Position numbers and translations under genes: made by a program
Shown: one piece after another, positions 50,975 through 59,163 of the stretch
Numbering within the stretch: the first letter of the stretch is position 1
Layout of the letters: the number at the start of each line of letters is the position of its first letter
Notes under the pieces: model-generated
The model's input: only the letters and a program-made list of their open reading frames with translations
Told to the model about the DNA's origin: nothing
Database searches by the model: none
DNA from: UBA11524 sp963617205
GTDB taxonomy: Bacteria > Bacillota > Clostridia > Christensenellales > Aristaeellaceae
Length of the DNA stretch: 64,000 nt
Direction of reading: 5' to 3'
NCBI GenBank assembly: GCA_963617205.1
Contig: CAVEOA010000003.1
Coordinates: 124,001 to 188,000 of the forward strand

Positions 50975-51479
50975 GCCACAGGCTTCGCCTGTTCTATCTC
51001 TCCCTGAAGCTGCGCAGAGCTTTCGCCTCTGCGGAGGCGACCAGAGGTCCTTGCGGTCGCAGGCTTCGCCTGATTTCTTTTCGGACTGCTTCGCAATGCA
51101 TATCTTTATGCTTGTTTTGCAAATGCAGCTTTCCCAATAAGCAACAATACAACTCAACTATGGGGAATCCGAAGGGGTCAAGAAAAAAAACAGACGAAGT
51201 CTGCGACCGGAAAGCCCCTTGGCAGTATGCTTCCAATCATCAATGTAAGAGCAACTAAGCGTGTCATCGAAAAGATTCTAATCTGTCCCTTCACACTTGA
51301 TTTCTCCTCAAACTTCCAGAGGGCCTTGCGGTCGCAGGCTTCGCCTGATTTCCTTTCGGACTGCTTCGCAATGCATATCTTCATGCTTGTTTTGCAAATG
51401 TAGCTTTCCCAATAAGTAACAATACAACTCAACCATGGGGAATCCGAAGGGGTCAAGAAGGAATCAGACGAAGTCCGCG
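50975..51479. repeat. Intergenic repeat cluster with a ~155-bp direct duplication
   Basis: Bases 51049-51204 recur at 51324-51479 (offset 275) with few changes. Each copy holds the hairpin CAGGC-TTC-GCCTG, a GGACTGCTTCGCAATGCATATC segment, a spacer with CAATAAG.AACAATACAAC, then GGAATCCGAAGGGGTCAAG and GAC-GAA-GTC. These elements are shared with the other repeat clusters. Positions 50796-50974 and 51205-51323 carry weaker copies or unique sequence without a gene. Confidence 0.85.
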
Positions 51480-51485
51480 CCATCA

Positions 51486-51530
51486 AAATAATCCCCCTGC
51501 CTCAGCGCGATGCCGAAGCAGGGGAGTTTT
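51486..51530 (-). terminator. Terminator of the aroE-deacetylase operon
   Basis: Minus strand CCCCTGC (51518-51524) and GCAGGGG (51494-51500), followed by ATTATTTTG. Confidence 0.78.
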
Positions 51531-51531
51531 C

Positions 51532-52359
51532 TCAGATGCTGATCGTTTCGCCGGCGTGAATCGTGATGATTTCGCCGTTGTTTTCCGCCCAAATGTCCGT
51601 GGATGTGGGGTTGAAAACGATGTGTCCGTTGGCGCTGGTGCGGAGCTGATGGCTGGCGTTCAGGTAATCGACAATCTGGAGGTTCGTGGCGTACCAGATG
51701 TCCTTCTTGCCGCTCATCTTCTCGCAGAAGGCGCGGATGACGTTCCAGTTGTCGTGCTGCTCGAACTCGTAGCTGTGTCCCCAGAGATAGAAGAGCTCAA
51801 GGTTGAACGGCGCCTTGCTCGCGAGGAAGCGGTCGCAGAGGGCGTCAAGCTGCGGGTCATCGTGATGGCAGGTCGGGTGGAGCAGCAGCCAGTTCGTCGG
51901 GACGCTGAAGCGATGGGTGCTCACGACGGTGCGCGCATAGGCGACATCGCAGTTTCTGAGCGCTTCAACCGCCTCATCGCTGTACGTGCCGTAGGGATAC
52001 GCGAAGCCGCGGACGATTTTGCCGAACATGTTCTCGAGGTTCTCGCGATCCGCCAGCACCTCATAGGCGATGCGCGCAGGCGGCAGCTCAGAGAGCGACG
52101 CGTGGGTCAGGCAGTGGGACGCCACCTCGTGCTGGCTGTCCGTGAACAGCTCCTTGATGGCGGCGGCGGTCATCCGGCGGTGCACCTGTCCCTTGGGGTA
52201 AACCGTGCCTTCCGGCGCGAACAGGCCGCTGTTCAGGTTGAACGTCGCCCGAATGCCGTATTCATCGAGCAGGCGGACAAGCGGAATGTCGGTTTCCACG
52301 CCGTCATCGTAGGAGAGCGTCAGCGCCTTGCGCAGACCGTAGGGATAAAGAATCATCAT
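51532..52359 (-). CDS. Polysaccharide deacetylase-family protein
   Basis: 275 residues. NodB motifs: ALTLSYDDGVETD with the catalytic Asp pair, the metal-binding HEVASHCLTHASLS (His-x3-His pattern), and GFAYPYGTYSD. The last 50 residues (TSTDIWAENNGEIITIHAGE) form a small beta domain. There is no signal peptide, so it may act in the cytosol or on a lipid-linked precursor, which is unusual for peptidoglycan deacetylases. AAAGGA lies before ATG 52359. Last gene of the operon aroE-aroQ-acyltransferase-deacetylase; together with the acyltransferase it suggests surface sugar modification. Confidence 0.85.
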   Translation of the reverse strand: MMILYPYGLRKALTLSYDDGVETDIPLVRLLDEYGIRATFNLNSGLFAPEGTVYPKGQVHRRMTAAAIKELFTDSQHEVASHCLTHASLSELPPARIAYEVLADRENLENMFGKIVRGFAYPYGTYSDEAVEALRNCDVAYARTVVSTHRFSVPTNWLLLHPTCHHDDPQLDALCDRFLASKAPFNLELFYLWGHSYEFEQHDNWNVIRAFCEKMSGKKDIWYATNLQIVDYLNASHQLRTSANGHIVFNPTSTDIWAENNGEIITIHAGETISI

Positions 52360-52365
52360 CTGAAA

Positions 52366-53571
52366 TCATCCTTTCTGATTTGCAATGTTGCCTTGATGTT
52401 TTTTGCGATTGAACAGCTTTTTCAGGAGCATGGCGCACGGCTTTTCAATCAGCAGCGTCATGAGAATGGCGCCGAGCAGCGAAATCGAAAAGCACAGGGC
52501 GAGGTACTTGTACTGCCATGCGCGTTCGCCGGCCTTATGGGGCTCCGCGCTGACGGATTCCGGAATGCCGAGGCGCTTCAGGTGCACGGCGACATTCGCA
52601 TGCAGCAGGTAAAAGTTCATGGAAACGGCGGACAGCCAGTGCATCAGCCGATTGCCGAAGAGGAAGCGCAGCGGATACACGGCGAAGGGCAGCGAGAGCA
52701 TCACGCCCATCATCGTCAGGCACAGCAGCGGTCGGCGCATCATCTGCCCTGCCTGCAATGCGGACTGACCGCTCGTGTACGCCTGCGCACGGAAGACGCG
52801 CAGCATCGCCCAGAAGGACAGCACAAAGAGCACGGTCGCCGCGCCCTGCCACAGCCATTTCCTTTTGCTTTCCGCCGGATACAGCCGCGTCAGCCGAACG
52901 TAGATCATCGATGCGCCCATGCCCATCGCGTACACGTCGAGGAAGTTCCCCAGCTGATTGACGACCATGTTGTAATCGTCCATCACCCAGAGGCACCAGC
53001 CGCGGAAGGCGAACGTGACCGCCGCCATGCTCATCAGCGTGCCGAGCGGATTTTTCATCGCGCCGCGTGCAAGCAGCGGAAAGAGCAGATACGCCTGCAC
53101 CTCGATGGCGAGCGTCCACGAGGAATTGCCCAGCGGCGTCGCGACGTAGGTGGCATAGGAGAACGTCTGCGTGAAGGTCAGGTGAGCGGCAAGGTCGCGG
53201 ATGAGGTCGGCGGTCGAGCCGAACTGCTTCCACGGAATCGCCACGACAAAGAGCATCAGCAGCGTCAGCGCGTAATAGCTCGGCACGATGCGGCAAATTC
53301 GCCGCTGATAGAACACCTTCGCGCTTGGCATCGACTCGCCGAGCTGCATCGCGCGCGCATACGGCAGGAACAGCAGGAAGCCCGACAGCAGGATGGTGCC
53401 ATCCACGGGCATATAACCTGCGCGGAGCAGATAATCCAGCGAATAGCTGCCGATGGAGGGCGTCAGCCACGACTGCTGCCAGAAATGGTAACAGGCGACA
53501 AGGAAAACGAGCATGACCCGAAAGCCGTCCAGCTCAGGGATTCTGCGCGTATCGGGACGGTAGACCTTCAT
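52366..53571 (-). CDS. OafA-type membrane acyltransferase (acyltransferase 3)
   Basis: 401 residues with about ten membrane helices. IPELDGFRVMLVFLVACYHF has the conserved His of the acyltransferase-3 fold; ILLSGFLLFLPYARAM, FYQRRICRIVPSYYAL (the RRxxRIxP motif) and SWTLAIEVQAYLLFPLL follow in order. It would transfer an acyl group, usually acetyl, to a surface polysaccharide or cell wall. ATG 53571 is chosen: GGAGG at 53582-53586 is about 10 bases upstream, and the longer frame overlaps aroQ. Lies next to a deacetylase gene. Confidence 0.87.
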   Translation of the reverse strand: MKVYRPDTRRIPELDGFRVMLVFLVACYHFWQQSWLTPSIGSYSLDYLLRAGYMPVDGTILLSGFLLFLPYARAMQLGESMPSAKVFYQRRICRIVPSYYALTLLMLFVVAIPWKQFGSTADLIRDLAAHLTFTQTFSYATYVATPLGNSSWTLAIEVQAYLLFPLLARGAMKNPLGTLMSMAAVTFAFRGWCLWVMDDYNMVVNQLGNFLDVYAMGMGASMIYVRLTRLYPAESKRKWLWQGAATVLFVLSFWAMLRVFRAQAYTSGQSALQAGQMMRRPLLCLTMMGVMLSLPFAVYPLRFLFGNRLMHWLSAVSMNFYLLHANVAVHLKRLGIPESVSAEPHKAGERAWQYKYLALCFSISLLGAILMTLLIEKPCAMLLKKLFNRKKHQGNIANQKG

Positions 53572-53576
53572 GCGCT

Positions 53577-54023
53577 TCATTCCTCCAGCAGTGCGCGGAT
53601 GCCCATGATGTACCCGTAGAACCCGAAGCCGACAATCTGTCCGCGGCAGGCGCTTGCCGTCATGGAGCGATGGCGAAATTCCTCGCGCGCGTGAATGTTG
53701 CTCATGTGGCACTCGATGACGGGCATCGGCACGGAAGCAACAGCGTCATGCAGGGCAACGGACGTATGCGTGTATCCGCCGGGGTTGAACACCGCGCCGC
53801 AGAAGCCGTCGAAATACGCCTTTTGCAGTGCGTCAATGAGGTCGCCCTCGTGGTTGGACTGCACGAAGGTCAAATCAACGCCGAGCCTTTCGCCCTCCTC
53901 GCGGCATCGCGCAACCAGGTCGTCATACGTCCTTGCGCCGTACACGGACGTTTCGCGCAGACCGGTCAGGTTGATGTTCGGGCCGTTCAGAATCAGGATT
54001 TTCTTTCTTTTCGTCTCGCTCAC
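53577..54023 (-). CDS. aroQ: 3-dehydroquinate dehydratase, type II
   Basis: 148 residues. LILNGPNINLTGLRE (N-terminal), the catalytic Tyr in ETSVYG, FVQSNHEGDLID, NPGGYTHTSVAL and IECHMSNIHAREEFRH match the dodecameric type II enzyme, which converts 3-dehydroquinate to 3-dehydroshikimate in chorismate synthesis. Its start overlaps the end of aroE by four bases; the product feeds AroE directly. Confidence 0.95.
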   Translation of the reverse strand: MSETKRKKILILNGPNINLTGLRETSVYGARTYDDLVARCREEGERLGVDLTFVQSNHEGDLIDALQKAYFDGFCGAVFNPGGYTHTSVALHDAVASVPMPVIECHMSNIHAREEFRHRSMTASACRGQIVGFGFYGYIMGIRALLEE

Positions 54024-54817
54024 AGCAAATGCAGCTCCTTCATCAGCGTTTCGGCAAGCTTCGCCGGCATGTCATAGCCCTGCCAGATGGTTTCCGCCGC
54101 GACCGCCTGCGCAATCAGCATATACAGCCCTGTTCCGGCGGGCGTTCCGGCACGCTTTGCGGCGGCGGTCAGCACGGTTTCCGGCGGATTATAGATGACG
54201 TCCGCCACGCCATCCGCCGCGGACACGATTTTCTCCAGCTCCGACGCCGCAATGGGGCAGCCGTCTTGATGCGGATACATGCCTGCCGGCGTCGTGTTAA
54301 TCAGCAATCCGCCCTCATCCGGAAAGCGATCATAAAATTCGTCATAGGTGATTTCATCCGGCTGCTTCGGGCTGCGCGACACAATCAGCACGCTGCCTGC
54401 GCCCATATGCAGGACGGCAGAGCGGCACGCATGCATCGCACCGCCCGAGCCGAGGATGAACACGCGCTTTCCTTCCGCCTCCATGCCGAAATGGTGCAGC
54501 ATCGCCTCAAAGCCGGGCGCATCGGTGTTATAGCCGCAGCTCTGATCACCGGTCGTCACGGTATTGACTGCGCCCACCTGCGCCGCGAACGGGTCAATCG
54601 CATCGAGCATGGGCATCACATCCGTCTTATACGGCACCGTCACGTTGAATCCATCCAGCGTGTGAAGGAGAACATTCACCTGCTCGCGGAGCTCAGCGCG
54701 GGGGATCTCAATCAGGCGATAGGAAGCGGAAATGCCGAGCTTTTCCCAGATGGCCTGATGAATTGGGACGGACAGGCTATGTCCGAGCTTCTCGCCGATG
54801 AGTCCGTACTGCTTCAT
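54020..54817 (-). CDS. aroE: Shikimate dehydrogenase
   Basis: 265 residues. Substrate site GEKLGHSLSVPIHQAIW (Ser pair) and NVTVPYKTDVMPMLD (catalytic Lys), then the NADP Rossmann motif VFILGSGGAMHAC and the C-terminal GLYMLIAQAV. It reduces 3-dehydroshikimate with NADPH. GGAGG lies 11 bases before the ATG and a promoter is upstream. The pairing with a sugar acyltransferase and a deacetylase in one operon is unusual for a biosynthetic pair. Confidence 0.95.
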   Translation of the reverse strand: MKQYGLIGEKLGHSLSVPIHQAIWEKLGISASYRLIEIPRAELREQVNVLLHTLDGFNVTVPYKTDVMPMLDAIDPFAAQVGAVNTVTTGDQSCGYNTDAPGFEAMLHHFGMEAEGKRVFILGSGGAMHACRSAVLHMGAGSVLIVSRSPKQPDEITYDEFYDRFPDEGGLLINTTPAGMYPHQDGCPIAASELEKIVSAADGVADVIYNPPETVLTAAAKRAGTPAGTGLYMLIAQAVAAETIWQGYDMPAKLAETLMKELHLL

Positions 54818-54851
54818 GCGTTGATATGCCTCCTGCGATGTTGTTTTTCCT

Positions 54852-54880
54852 ATTATAGCATGTTTGCGTCATTGGGGCAA
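54852..54880 (-). promoter_or_regulatory. aroE promoter
   Basis: Minus strand TTGCCC (54875-54880), 17 bases, TATAAT (54852-54857) with TG extension (TGCTATAAT). Confidence 0.75.
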
Positions 54881-54973
54881 TGAGGAAAATTGCAAAAGGG
54901 AGCATGGGGAATTTGTTCCTTTTTCCTGTCCCGTGGTCGCGCCAAAGAGCGAAACCGCGCCGATTATGGATTA

Positions 54974-55003
54974 GAAAAAGCAGCTGCTCGGAAGTAGCTG
55001 CTT
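54974..55003 (-). terminator. Terminator of bioY
   Basis: Minus strand AGCAGCTACT (54993-55002) with AGCAGCTGCT (54979-54988), then TTTTTC. Confidence 0.75.
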
Positions 55004-55013
55004 CTATGGTTAC

Positions 55014-55275
55014 TGTGCTGCGCTGATGCGTTAGTTACTGTGCTGCGCTGAAAGCGTTCCGCGGACTTCGTCCGCGTCTCTGTTCAGCGCTCGTGTGGTG
55101 CAGGTGGTAACATCTTCAGTGTTGACCTTGCGATTTTGGTTGGGGCGTTGCCCCAAACCCCACAAGGGACAGGAAACGGGACGAAGTCCCCCTTGACCCT
55201 GCAAGGGACAGGAAACGGGACGAAGTCCCCCCTTGACCCATTTCGCGGCGGCGTTGAGCACATTTGCATACTGAT
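55014..55275. repeat. Long intergenic repeat, inverted partner at 61.83-62.08 kb
   Basis: GTGCTGCGCTGAAAGCGTTC, then CGCGGAC-TTC-GTCCGCG, TTCAGCGCTCGTG, GTTGACC, TTTTGGTTGGGGCGTTGCCC and two tandem copies of GGGACAGGAAACGGGACGAA. The same order is found reversed at 61.83-62.08 kb. The gap 54818-55288 has no gene. Confidence 0.88.
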
Positions 55276-55288
55276 TGCGCGTGATGCG

Positions 55289-55840
55289 TTAGATGAGGTG
55301 CGCCTGCTGGAGGCGGTTCCTCAGCATCGGTCCGAGGGTGACAGCAATCGCCATCTTCACCAGATCCAGCGGTATAAACGGATAGACACACGCTGCAAGC
55401 GCGGCACTTGCGCTCTTCCCCGCCTGCACGCAGAACCACGCCGTCCCGAGCGCGTACAGCACGACTTCGCCGGCAACCATCGCCAGCAGGTGCACCCAGC
55501 GCTTTTCGCTCCGGCTCATCAGAAATCCGCCGAGCGCAACCATCGGCACATACCCGATGATAAATCCGCCTGTTGCGCCTGCGAGCTTCTCCGCGCCACC
55601 CGTGTAGCCGCTGAATACCGGCACGCCGACCAGCCCAAGCAGGATATACAGGCAGACGCTGATGACCGCCTTCTGCCAGCCGAGCACGTACACAGACAGA
55701 AACAGCACGAGCGTCGCAAGGCTGATTGGCACAGGTCCGATGGGCAGCGACAGCGGCGCAAGAATGCAGGTAATCGCCGTCATCAGAGCAACGGCGACCA
55801 TGGTATATGTTTTCGGTGCGGATTTCGCGGATTTTGTCAC
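55289..55840 (-). CDS. bioY: Biotin transporter BioY
   Basis: 183 residues, S-component of the ECF biotin importer. Six membrane helices; PLSLPIGPVPISLATLVLFL is the BioY landmark, followed by LGLVGVPVFSGYTGGAEKL and GGFIIGYVP. GTG 55840 is chosen over the longer TTG-started frame because AAAGGAGG (55849-55856) lies inside that frame, eight bases before GTG. No EcfAAT genes are near, so it must use shared energising modules. Confidence 0.94.
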   Translation of the reverse strand: MTKSAKSAPKTYTMVAVALMTAITCILAPLSLPIGPVPISLATLVLFLSVYVLGWQKAVISVCLYILLGLVGVPVFSGYTGGAEKLAGATGGFIIGYVPMVALGGFLMSRSEKRWVHLLAMVAGEVVLYALGTAWFCVQAGKSASAALAACVYPFIPLDLVKMAIAVTLGPMLRNRLQQAHLI

Positions 55841-55879
55841 AGGAAAAGCCTCCTTTGCGTAAACCAAAATGCAGTTAGC

Positions 55880-55908
55880 AGTTTACCATAATTCCTTCCC
55901 CCTGTCAA
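55880..55908 (-). promoter_or_regulatory. bioY promoter
   Basis: Minus strand TTGACA (55903-55908), 17 bases, TAAACT (55880-55885). The -10 box overlaps a short direct repeat, GCAGTTA/GCAGTTT (55871-55884), possibly a BirA-type site, though it does not match the TTGTTAAC consensus well. Confidence 0.7.
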
Positions 55909-56041
55909 GAAGGAATCCTTCCTTCAGGCTTTTATTTTCGCCGAAAATGTGCTAAACTGAAGGGGTCACAAAGGCGTTTTCAGGGCGGACAGACTGCCCC
56001 TGACCGCGCTTCAAGCATCGAGCAGAGGAGTAAACAAGACA

Positions 56042-57220
56042 ATGGATTATAATCAGGCAGCACTTGAAATGCATGAAGCCAATCACGGCAAGGTCGCCGT
56101 TCGCAGCAAGGTCAAGGTTGAGAACCGCGACGACCTGTCCACCGCCTACACGCCCGGCGTTGCCGAGCCCTGCCGCCGCATTCACGCGAATCCCGCCGAC
56201 GTCTACCGTTACACCGCGAAGGGCAACCTCGTCGCGGTCGTGTCGGACGGCACGGCGGTGCTGGGTCTGGGCGACATCGGTCCGTTGGCGGCGATGCCGG
56301 TCATGGAGGGCAAGGCCATCCTGTTCAAGGAATTTGCGGACGTGGACGCGTTCCCGATTTGCCTGAATACGAAGGATGTCGAGGAAATCATCCGCACGGT
56401 GAAGGCGATTGCCCCGACGTTCGGCGGCATCAATCTGGAGGACATTTCCGCGCCGCGCTGCTTTGAAATTGAAACGCGCCTGCGCAGGGAGCTGGACATT
56501 CCGGTCTTCCACGATGATCAGCACGGCACGGCGATTGTCGTGTCTGCCGGTCTGCTGAACGCGCTGCGCCTCGTCGGCAAGAAAATGGAGGACGCTGAAA
56601 TCGTCATCAACGGCGCGGGCAGCGCAGGCATCTCGATTGCAAAGCTGCTGCTGCAGTTCGGCGCGGGCAACATCGTGCTGGTCGACCGTGCAGGCGCGGT
56701 CAGCAAGGATGAGGACTGGCTGAATCCGGCGCAGCGTGCCATGGCAGAGGTCACGAACCGCCGCAACGAGCGCGGTCCGCTCGCCGAAATCATGAAGGGC
56801 AAGGACGTGTTCATCGGCGTATCCGCTCCGAAGATTGTCACGGCGGACATGGTCGCAACGATGGCGAAGGATGCGATTGTGTTTGCCATGGCGAATCCCA
56901 CGCCTGAAATCATGCCCGAGGAAGCGGCAAAGGGCGGCGCGCGCGTCATCGCGACCGGTCGCAGCGACTACCCGAACCAGATCAACAACGTGCTGGTCTT
57001 CCCCGGCATTTTCCGCGGCGCACTCGATGCGCAGGCGACCGACATCACCGAGGACATGAAGCGCTCCGCCGCGCTGGCGATTGCAGGCATCGTTTCCGAC
57101 AGCGAGCTGAAGGAGGATTACATCATCCCCGGCGCATTTGACAAGCGCGTTGCGCCCGCCGTTGCGAAGGCGGTCATGGACTGCGCGAAGGCATCGGGGG
57201 TCAGCAAGCTGGGGAAATAA
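56042..57220 (+). CDS. NAD(P)-dependent malic enzyme
   Basis: 392 residues of the short bacterial type without a phosphotransacetylase domain. AYTPGVAEPCR has the catalytic Tyr, KAILFKEFADVDAFP the catalytic Lys; HDDQHGTAIVVSAGLLNAL and INGAGSAGISIAKLLL form the metal and NAD regions. It oxidises malate to pyruvate and CO2. AGAGGAG is 11 bases before ATG 56042; extended -10 TGCTAAACT near 55951 may be its promoter. Terminator not obvious; repeats follow directly. Confidence 0.94.
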   Translation: MDYNQAALEMHEANHGKVAVRSKVKVENRDDLSTAYTPGVAEPCRRIHANPADVYRYTAKGNLVAVVSDGTAVLGLGDIGPLAAMPVMEGKAILFKEFADVDAFPICLNTKDVEEIIRTVKAIAPTFGGINLEDISAPRCFEIETRLRRELDIPVFHDDQHGTAIVVSAGLLNALRLVGKKMEDAEIVINGAGSAGISIAKLLLQFGAGNIVLVDRAGAVSKDEDWLNPAQRAMAEVTNRRNERGPLAEIMKGKDVFIGVSAPKIVTADMVATMAKDAIVFAMANPTPEIMPEEAAKGGARVIATGRSDYPNQINNVLVFPGIFRGALDAQATDITEDMKRSAALAIAGIVSDSELKEDYIIPGAFDKRVAPAVAKAVMDCAKASGVSKLGK

Positions 57221-57239
57221 GTGCTTTGCACTTTTTCCC

Positions 57240-57895
57240 AACTTGGCTTGTTTTGTGGCTTTTCGGGGGCTATAGAACAGGCGAAGCCTGCACGGCTTTT
57301 TTCGGGGGCTTTGCGGTCGCCCTCTGGACTCCTTCGCAATGCGTTTTTCCCAACTTGATTTGTTTTGTGGCTTTTTTCGGGGGCTTTGCGCTCGCCCCCG
57401 AACCCCTTCGCAGTGCACTTTCTCAAACTTGATTTGCTTTGTGGCTTTTATAGCCACGTTGAGAATCATCTATGGAAATGAAAATTGCGTGCCCGAAGGG
57501 GTTTCAGGGGGCGACCGGAAAGCCCCCTGAAATGCCGCTTTACAAATCATGCACCATAGCAGCGCACTTTAAAGGAATCCGGAAAGAAATCAGGCGAAGC
57601 CTGCGGTCGCCCCGTGCCCCTTCGCGTTGCGTCTTTCCCAACTTGACTTGCTTTGTAGCTTTTATAGCCACGTTGAGAATCATCTATGGAGTTGAAAATT
57701 GCGTGCCCGAAGGGGTTTCAGGGGGCGACCGGAAAGCCCCCTGAAAATGCCGCTTTACAAATCATGCACCATGGCAGCGCACTGTAAAGGAATCCGGAAA
57801 GAAATCAGGCGAAGCCCGCGGTCGCCCCGTGCCCCTTCGCAATGCACTTTCTCAAACTTGATTCTGAAAAGAAATCAGGCGAAGCCTGTCTTTCG
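57240..57895. repeat. Intergenic repeat cluster with a 214-bp direct duplication
   Basis: Between malic enzyme and cinA the segment starting at 57455 (CACGTTGAGAATCATCTATG) returns at 57669, a period of 214 bases, nearly identical. Each copy holds CCCGAAGGGGTTTCAGGGGG, then CGACCGGAAAGCCCCCTGAA (a GGGGGC/GCCCCC stem), CAGGC-GAA-GCCTG and GGTCGCCCCGTGCCCCTTCG. Two partial units precede them. No gene is seen. Confidence 0.88.
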
Positions 57896-57907
57896 AGGTG
57901 AATTAGG

Positions 57908-59161
57908 ATGATTGCTGAAATCCTCTGCATCGGTACTGAGCTCCTGATGGGACAGGTTCTTAATACCAACGCGCAGTTCCTCTCGCGGCGGCTTTCCGCC
58001 CTCGGCGTCACCCAGCAGCATCAAACCGTCGTGGGCGATAATCCTGTCCGGCTGGAGGCGGCGTACCGCCTTGCGCTCAGCCGTGCCGACATCGTCATCA
58101 CCTCCGGCGGGCTCGGTCCGACGGTCGACGATATCACCAAGCGCATCGCGGCCAAGGTCGCCGGCAAGGAGCTTGTCGTTTTCCCTGAGGCCGAAAGGAT
58201 GGTCACGGCGCGCTTCCGCCAGTATCACCGGAACATGACGCTCAACAACCTCTCGCAGGCGATGTTCACGCCGGATTCGACCCTCCTGCTGAATCCCAAC
58301 GGCACCGCGCCGGGCGCCATCGTCCCCATGGGCGGCGGCAAAATCGTCATCCATCTGCCCGGACCGCCGTGCGAGCTGGAGCCGATGTTCCGCGACTCGG
58401 TCGAGCCGTATTTGCAGCAGCTGTCCGGACGCGTGCTGGTCAGCCGGTATGTGCGCATCTTCGGCATGGGCGAATCGGAGGTGGACACGCGCCTGCACGA
58501 CCTTGAGCTCGGCGAAAACCCGACGCTGTCGCCGTACTGCTCGCTGGGCGAGGTGCTGCTGCGCGCCACGGCCTCCGCACCGACGCAGGATGAGGCGATT
58601 GCTCTGCTGAATCCGCTGCTTGAGCAGATTCGGTCGCGCCTTGGACCTGTAATTTACGCCATCGAGAAGGACGAAACCGGTTCCCTTGCGCAAACCGCAG
58701 TCGAGACCCTCCACCGGCGCGGCATGACCTGCGCGACCTGCGAGAGCCTGACCGGCGGCAAGGTGGTTGCGTCCCTCGTGGACATTCCGGGCGCGTCTGC
58801 GGTCGTGCGTGCAGGGCTGGTGACGTACCAGACGGACACGAAAACGATTCTGGCGAACGTCCCGTCAGACGTCATCGAGCGCTTCGGCGTCGTGAGCGAG
58901 GAGGTCGCCCGAGCCATGGCGGAAGGCACGCGCAATCGCCTCGGCGTGGATATCGCCGTCAGCACGACAGGCGTTGCGGGGCCTGACGGCGGCACGGAGG
59001 ACTGCCCCGTCGGAACGGTGTGCGTGGGCGTTTCAACCGCCGAAGGGACGCGCGCATTCCGCCTGCAGCTTGCCGGAAACAGGGAGCGGATTCGCACCCT
59101 TGCGGCAAAGCATGCAATTTACGCGCTTTTGCAGGAAACCCTCCTGCTTGAAAGGAGCTAA
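57908..59161 (+). CDS. cinA: CinA-family protein (NMN amidase / competence-damage type)
   Basis: 417 residues, two domains. N-terminal MoCF/COG1058 domain (residues 1-170): EILCIGTELLMGQ, TSGGLGPTVDDIT, LPGPPCELEPMF. C-terminal CinA amidase domain (255-415): ATCESLTGGKVVASLVDIPG, STTGVAGPDGG and PVGTVCVGVS. The family hydrolyses ADP-ribose and deamidates nicotinamide mononucleotide in pyridine-nucleotide salvage. Both catalytic segments are intact. Start ATG 57908 has AGGTG upstream within the last repeat. The secreted LRR gene follows after two bases. Confidence 0.94.
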   Translation: MIAEILCIGTELLMGQVLNTNAQFLSRRLSALGVTQQHQTVVGDNPVRLEAAYRLALSRADIVITSGGLGPTVDDITKRIAAKVAGKELVVFPEAERMVTARFRQYHRNMTLNNLSQAMFTPDSTLLLNPNGTAPGAIVPMGGGKIVIHLPGPPCELEPMFRDSVEPYLQQLSGRVLVSRYVRIFGMGESEVDTRLHDLELGENPTLSPYCSLGEVLLRATASAPTQDEAIALLNPLLEQIRSRLGPVIYAIEKDETGSLAQTAVETLHRRGMTCATCESLTGGKVVASLVDIPGASAVVRAGLVTYQTDTKTILANVPSDVIERFGVVSEEVARAMAEGTRNRLGVDIAVSTTGVAGPDGGTEDCPVGTVCVGVSTAEGTRAFRLQLAGNRERIRTLAAKHAIYALLQETLLLERS

Positions 59162-59163
59162 CC

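Noticed and set aside
55045..55062. CTGAAAGCGTTCCGC as a cre site
   Set aside because: Lacks the closing CA of the consensus and is part of the dispersed repeat; no promoter is linked.
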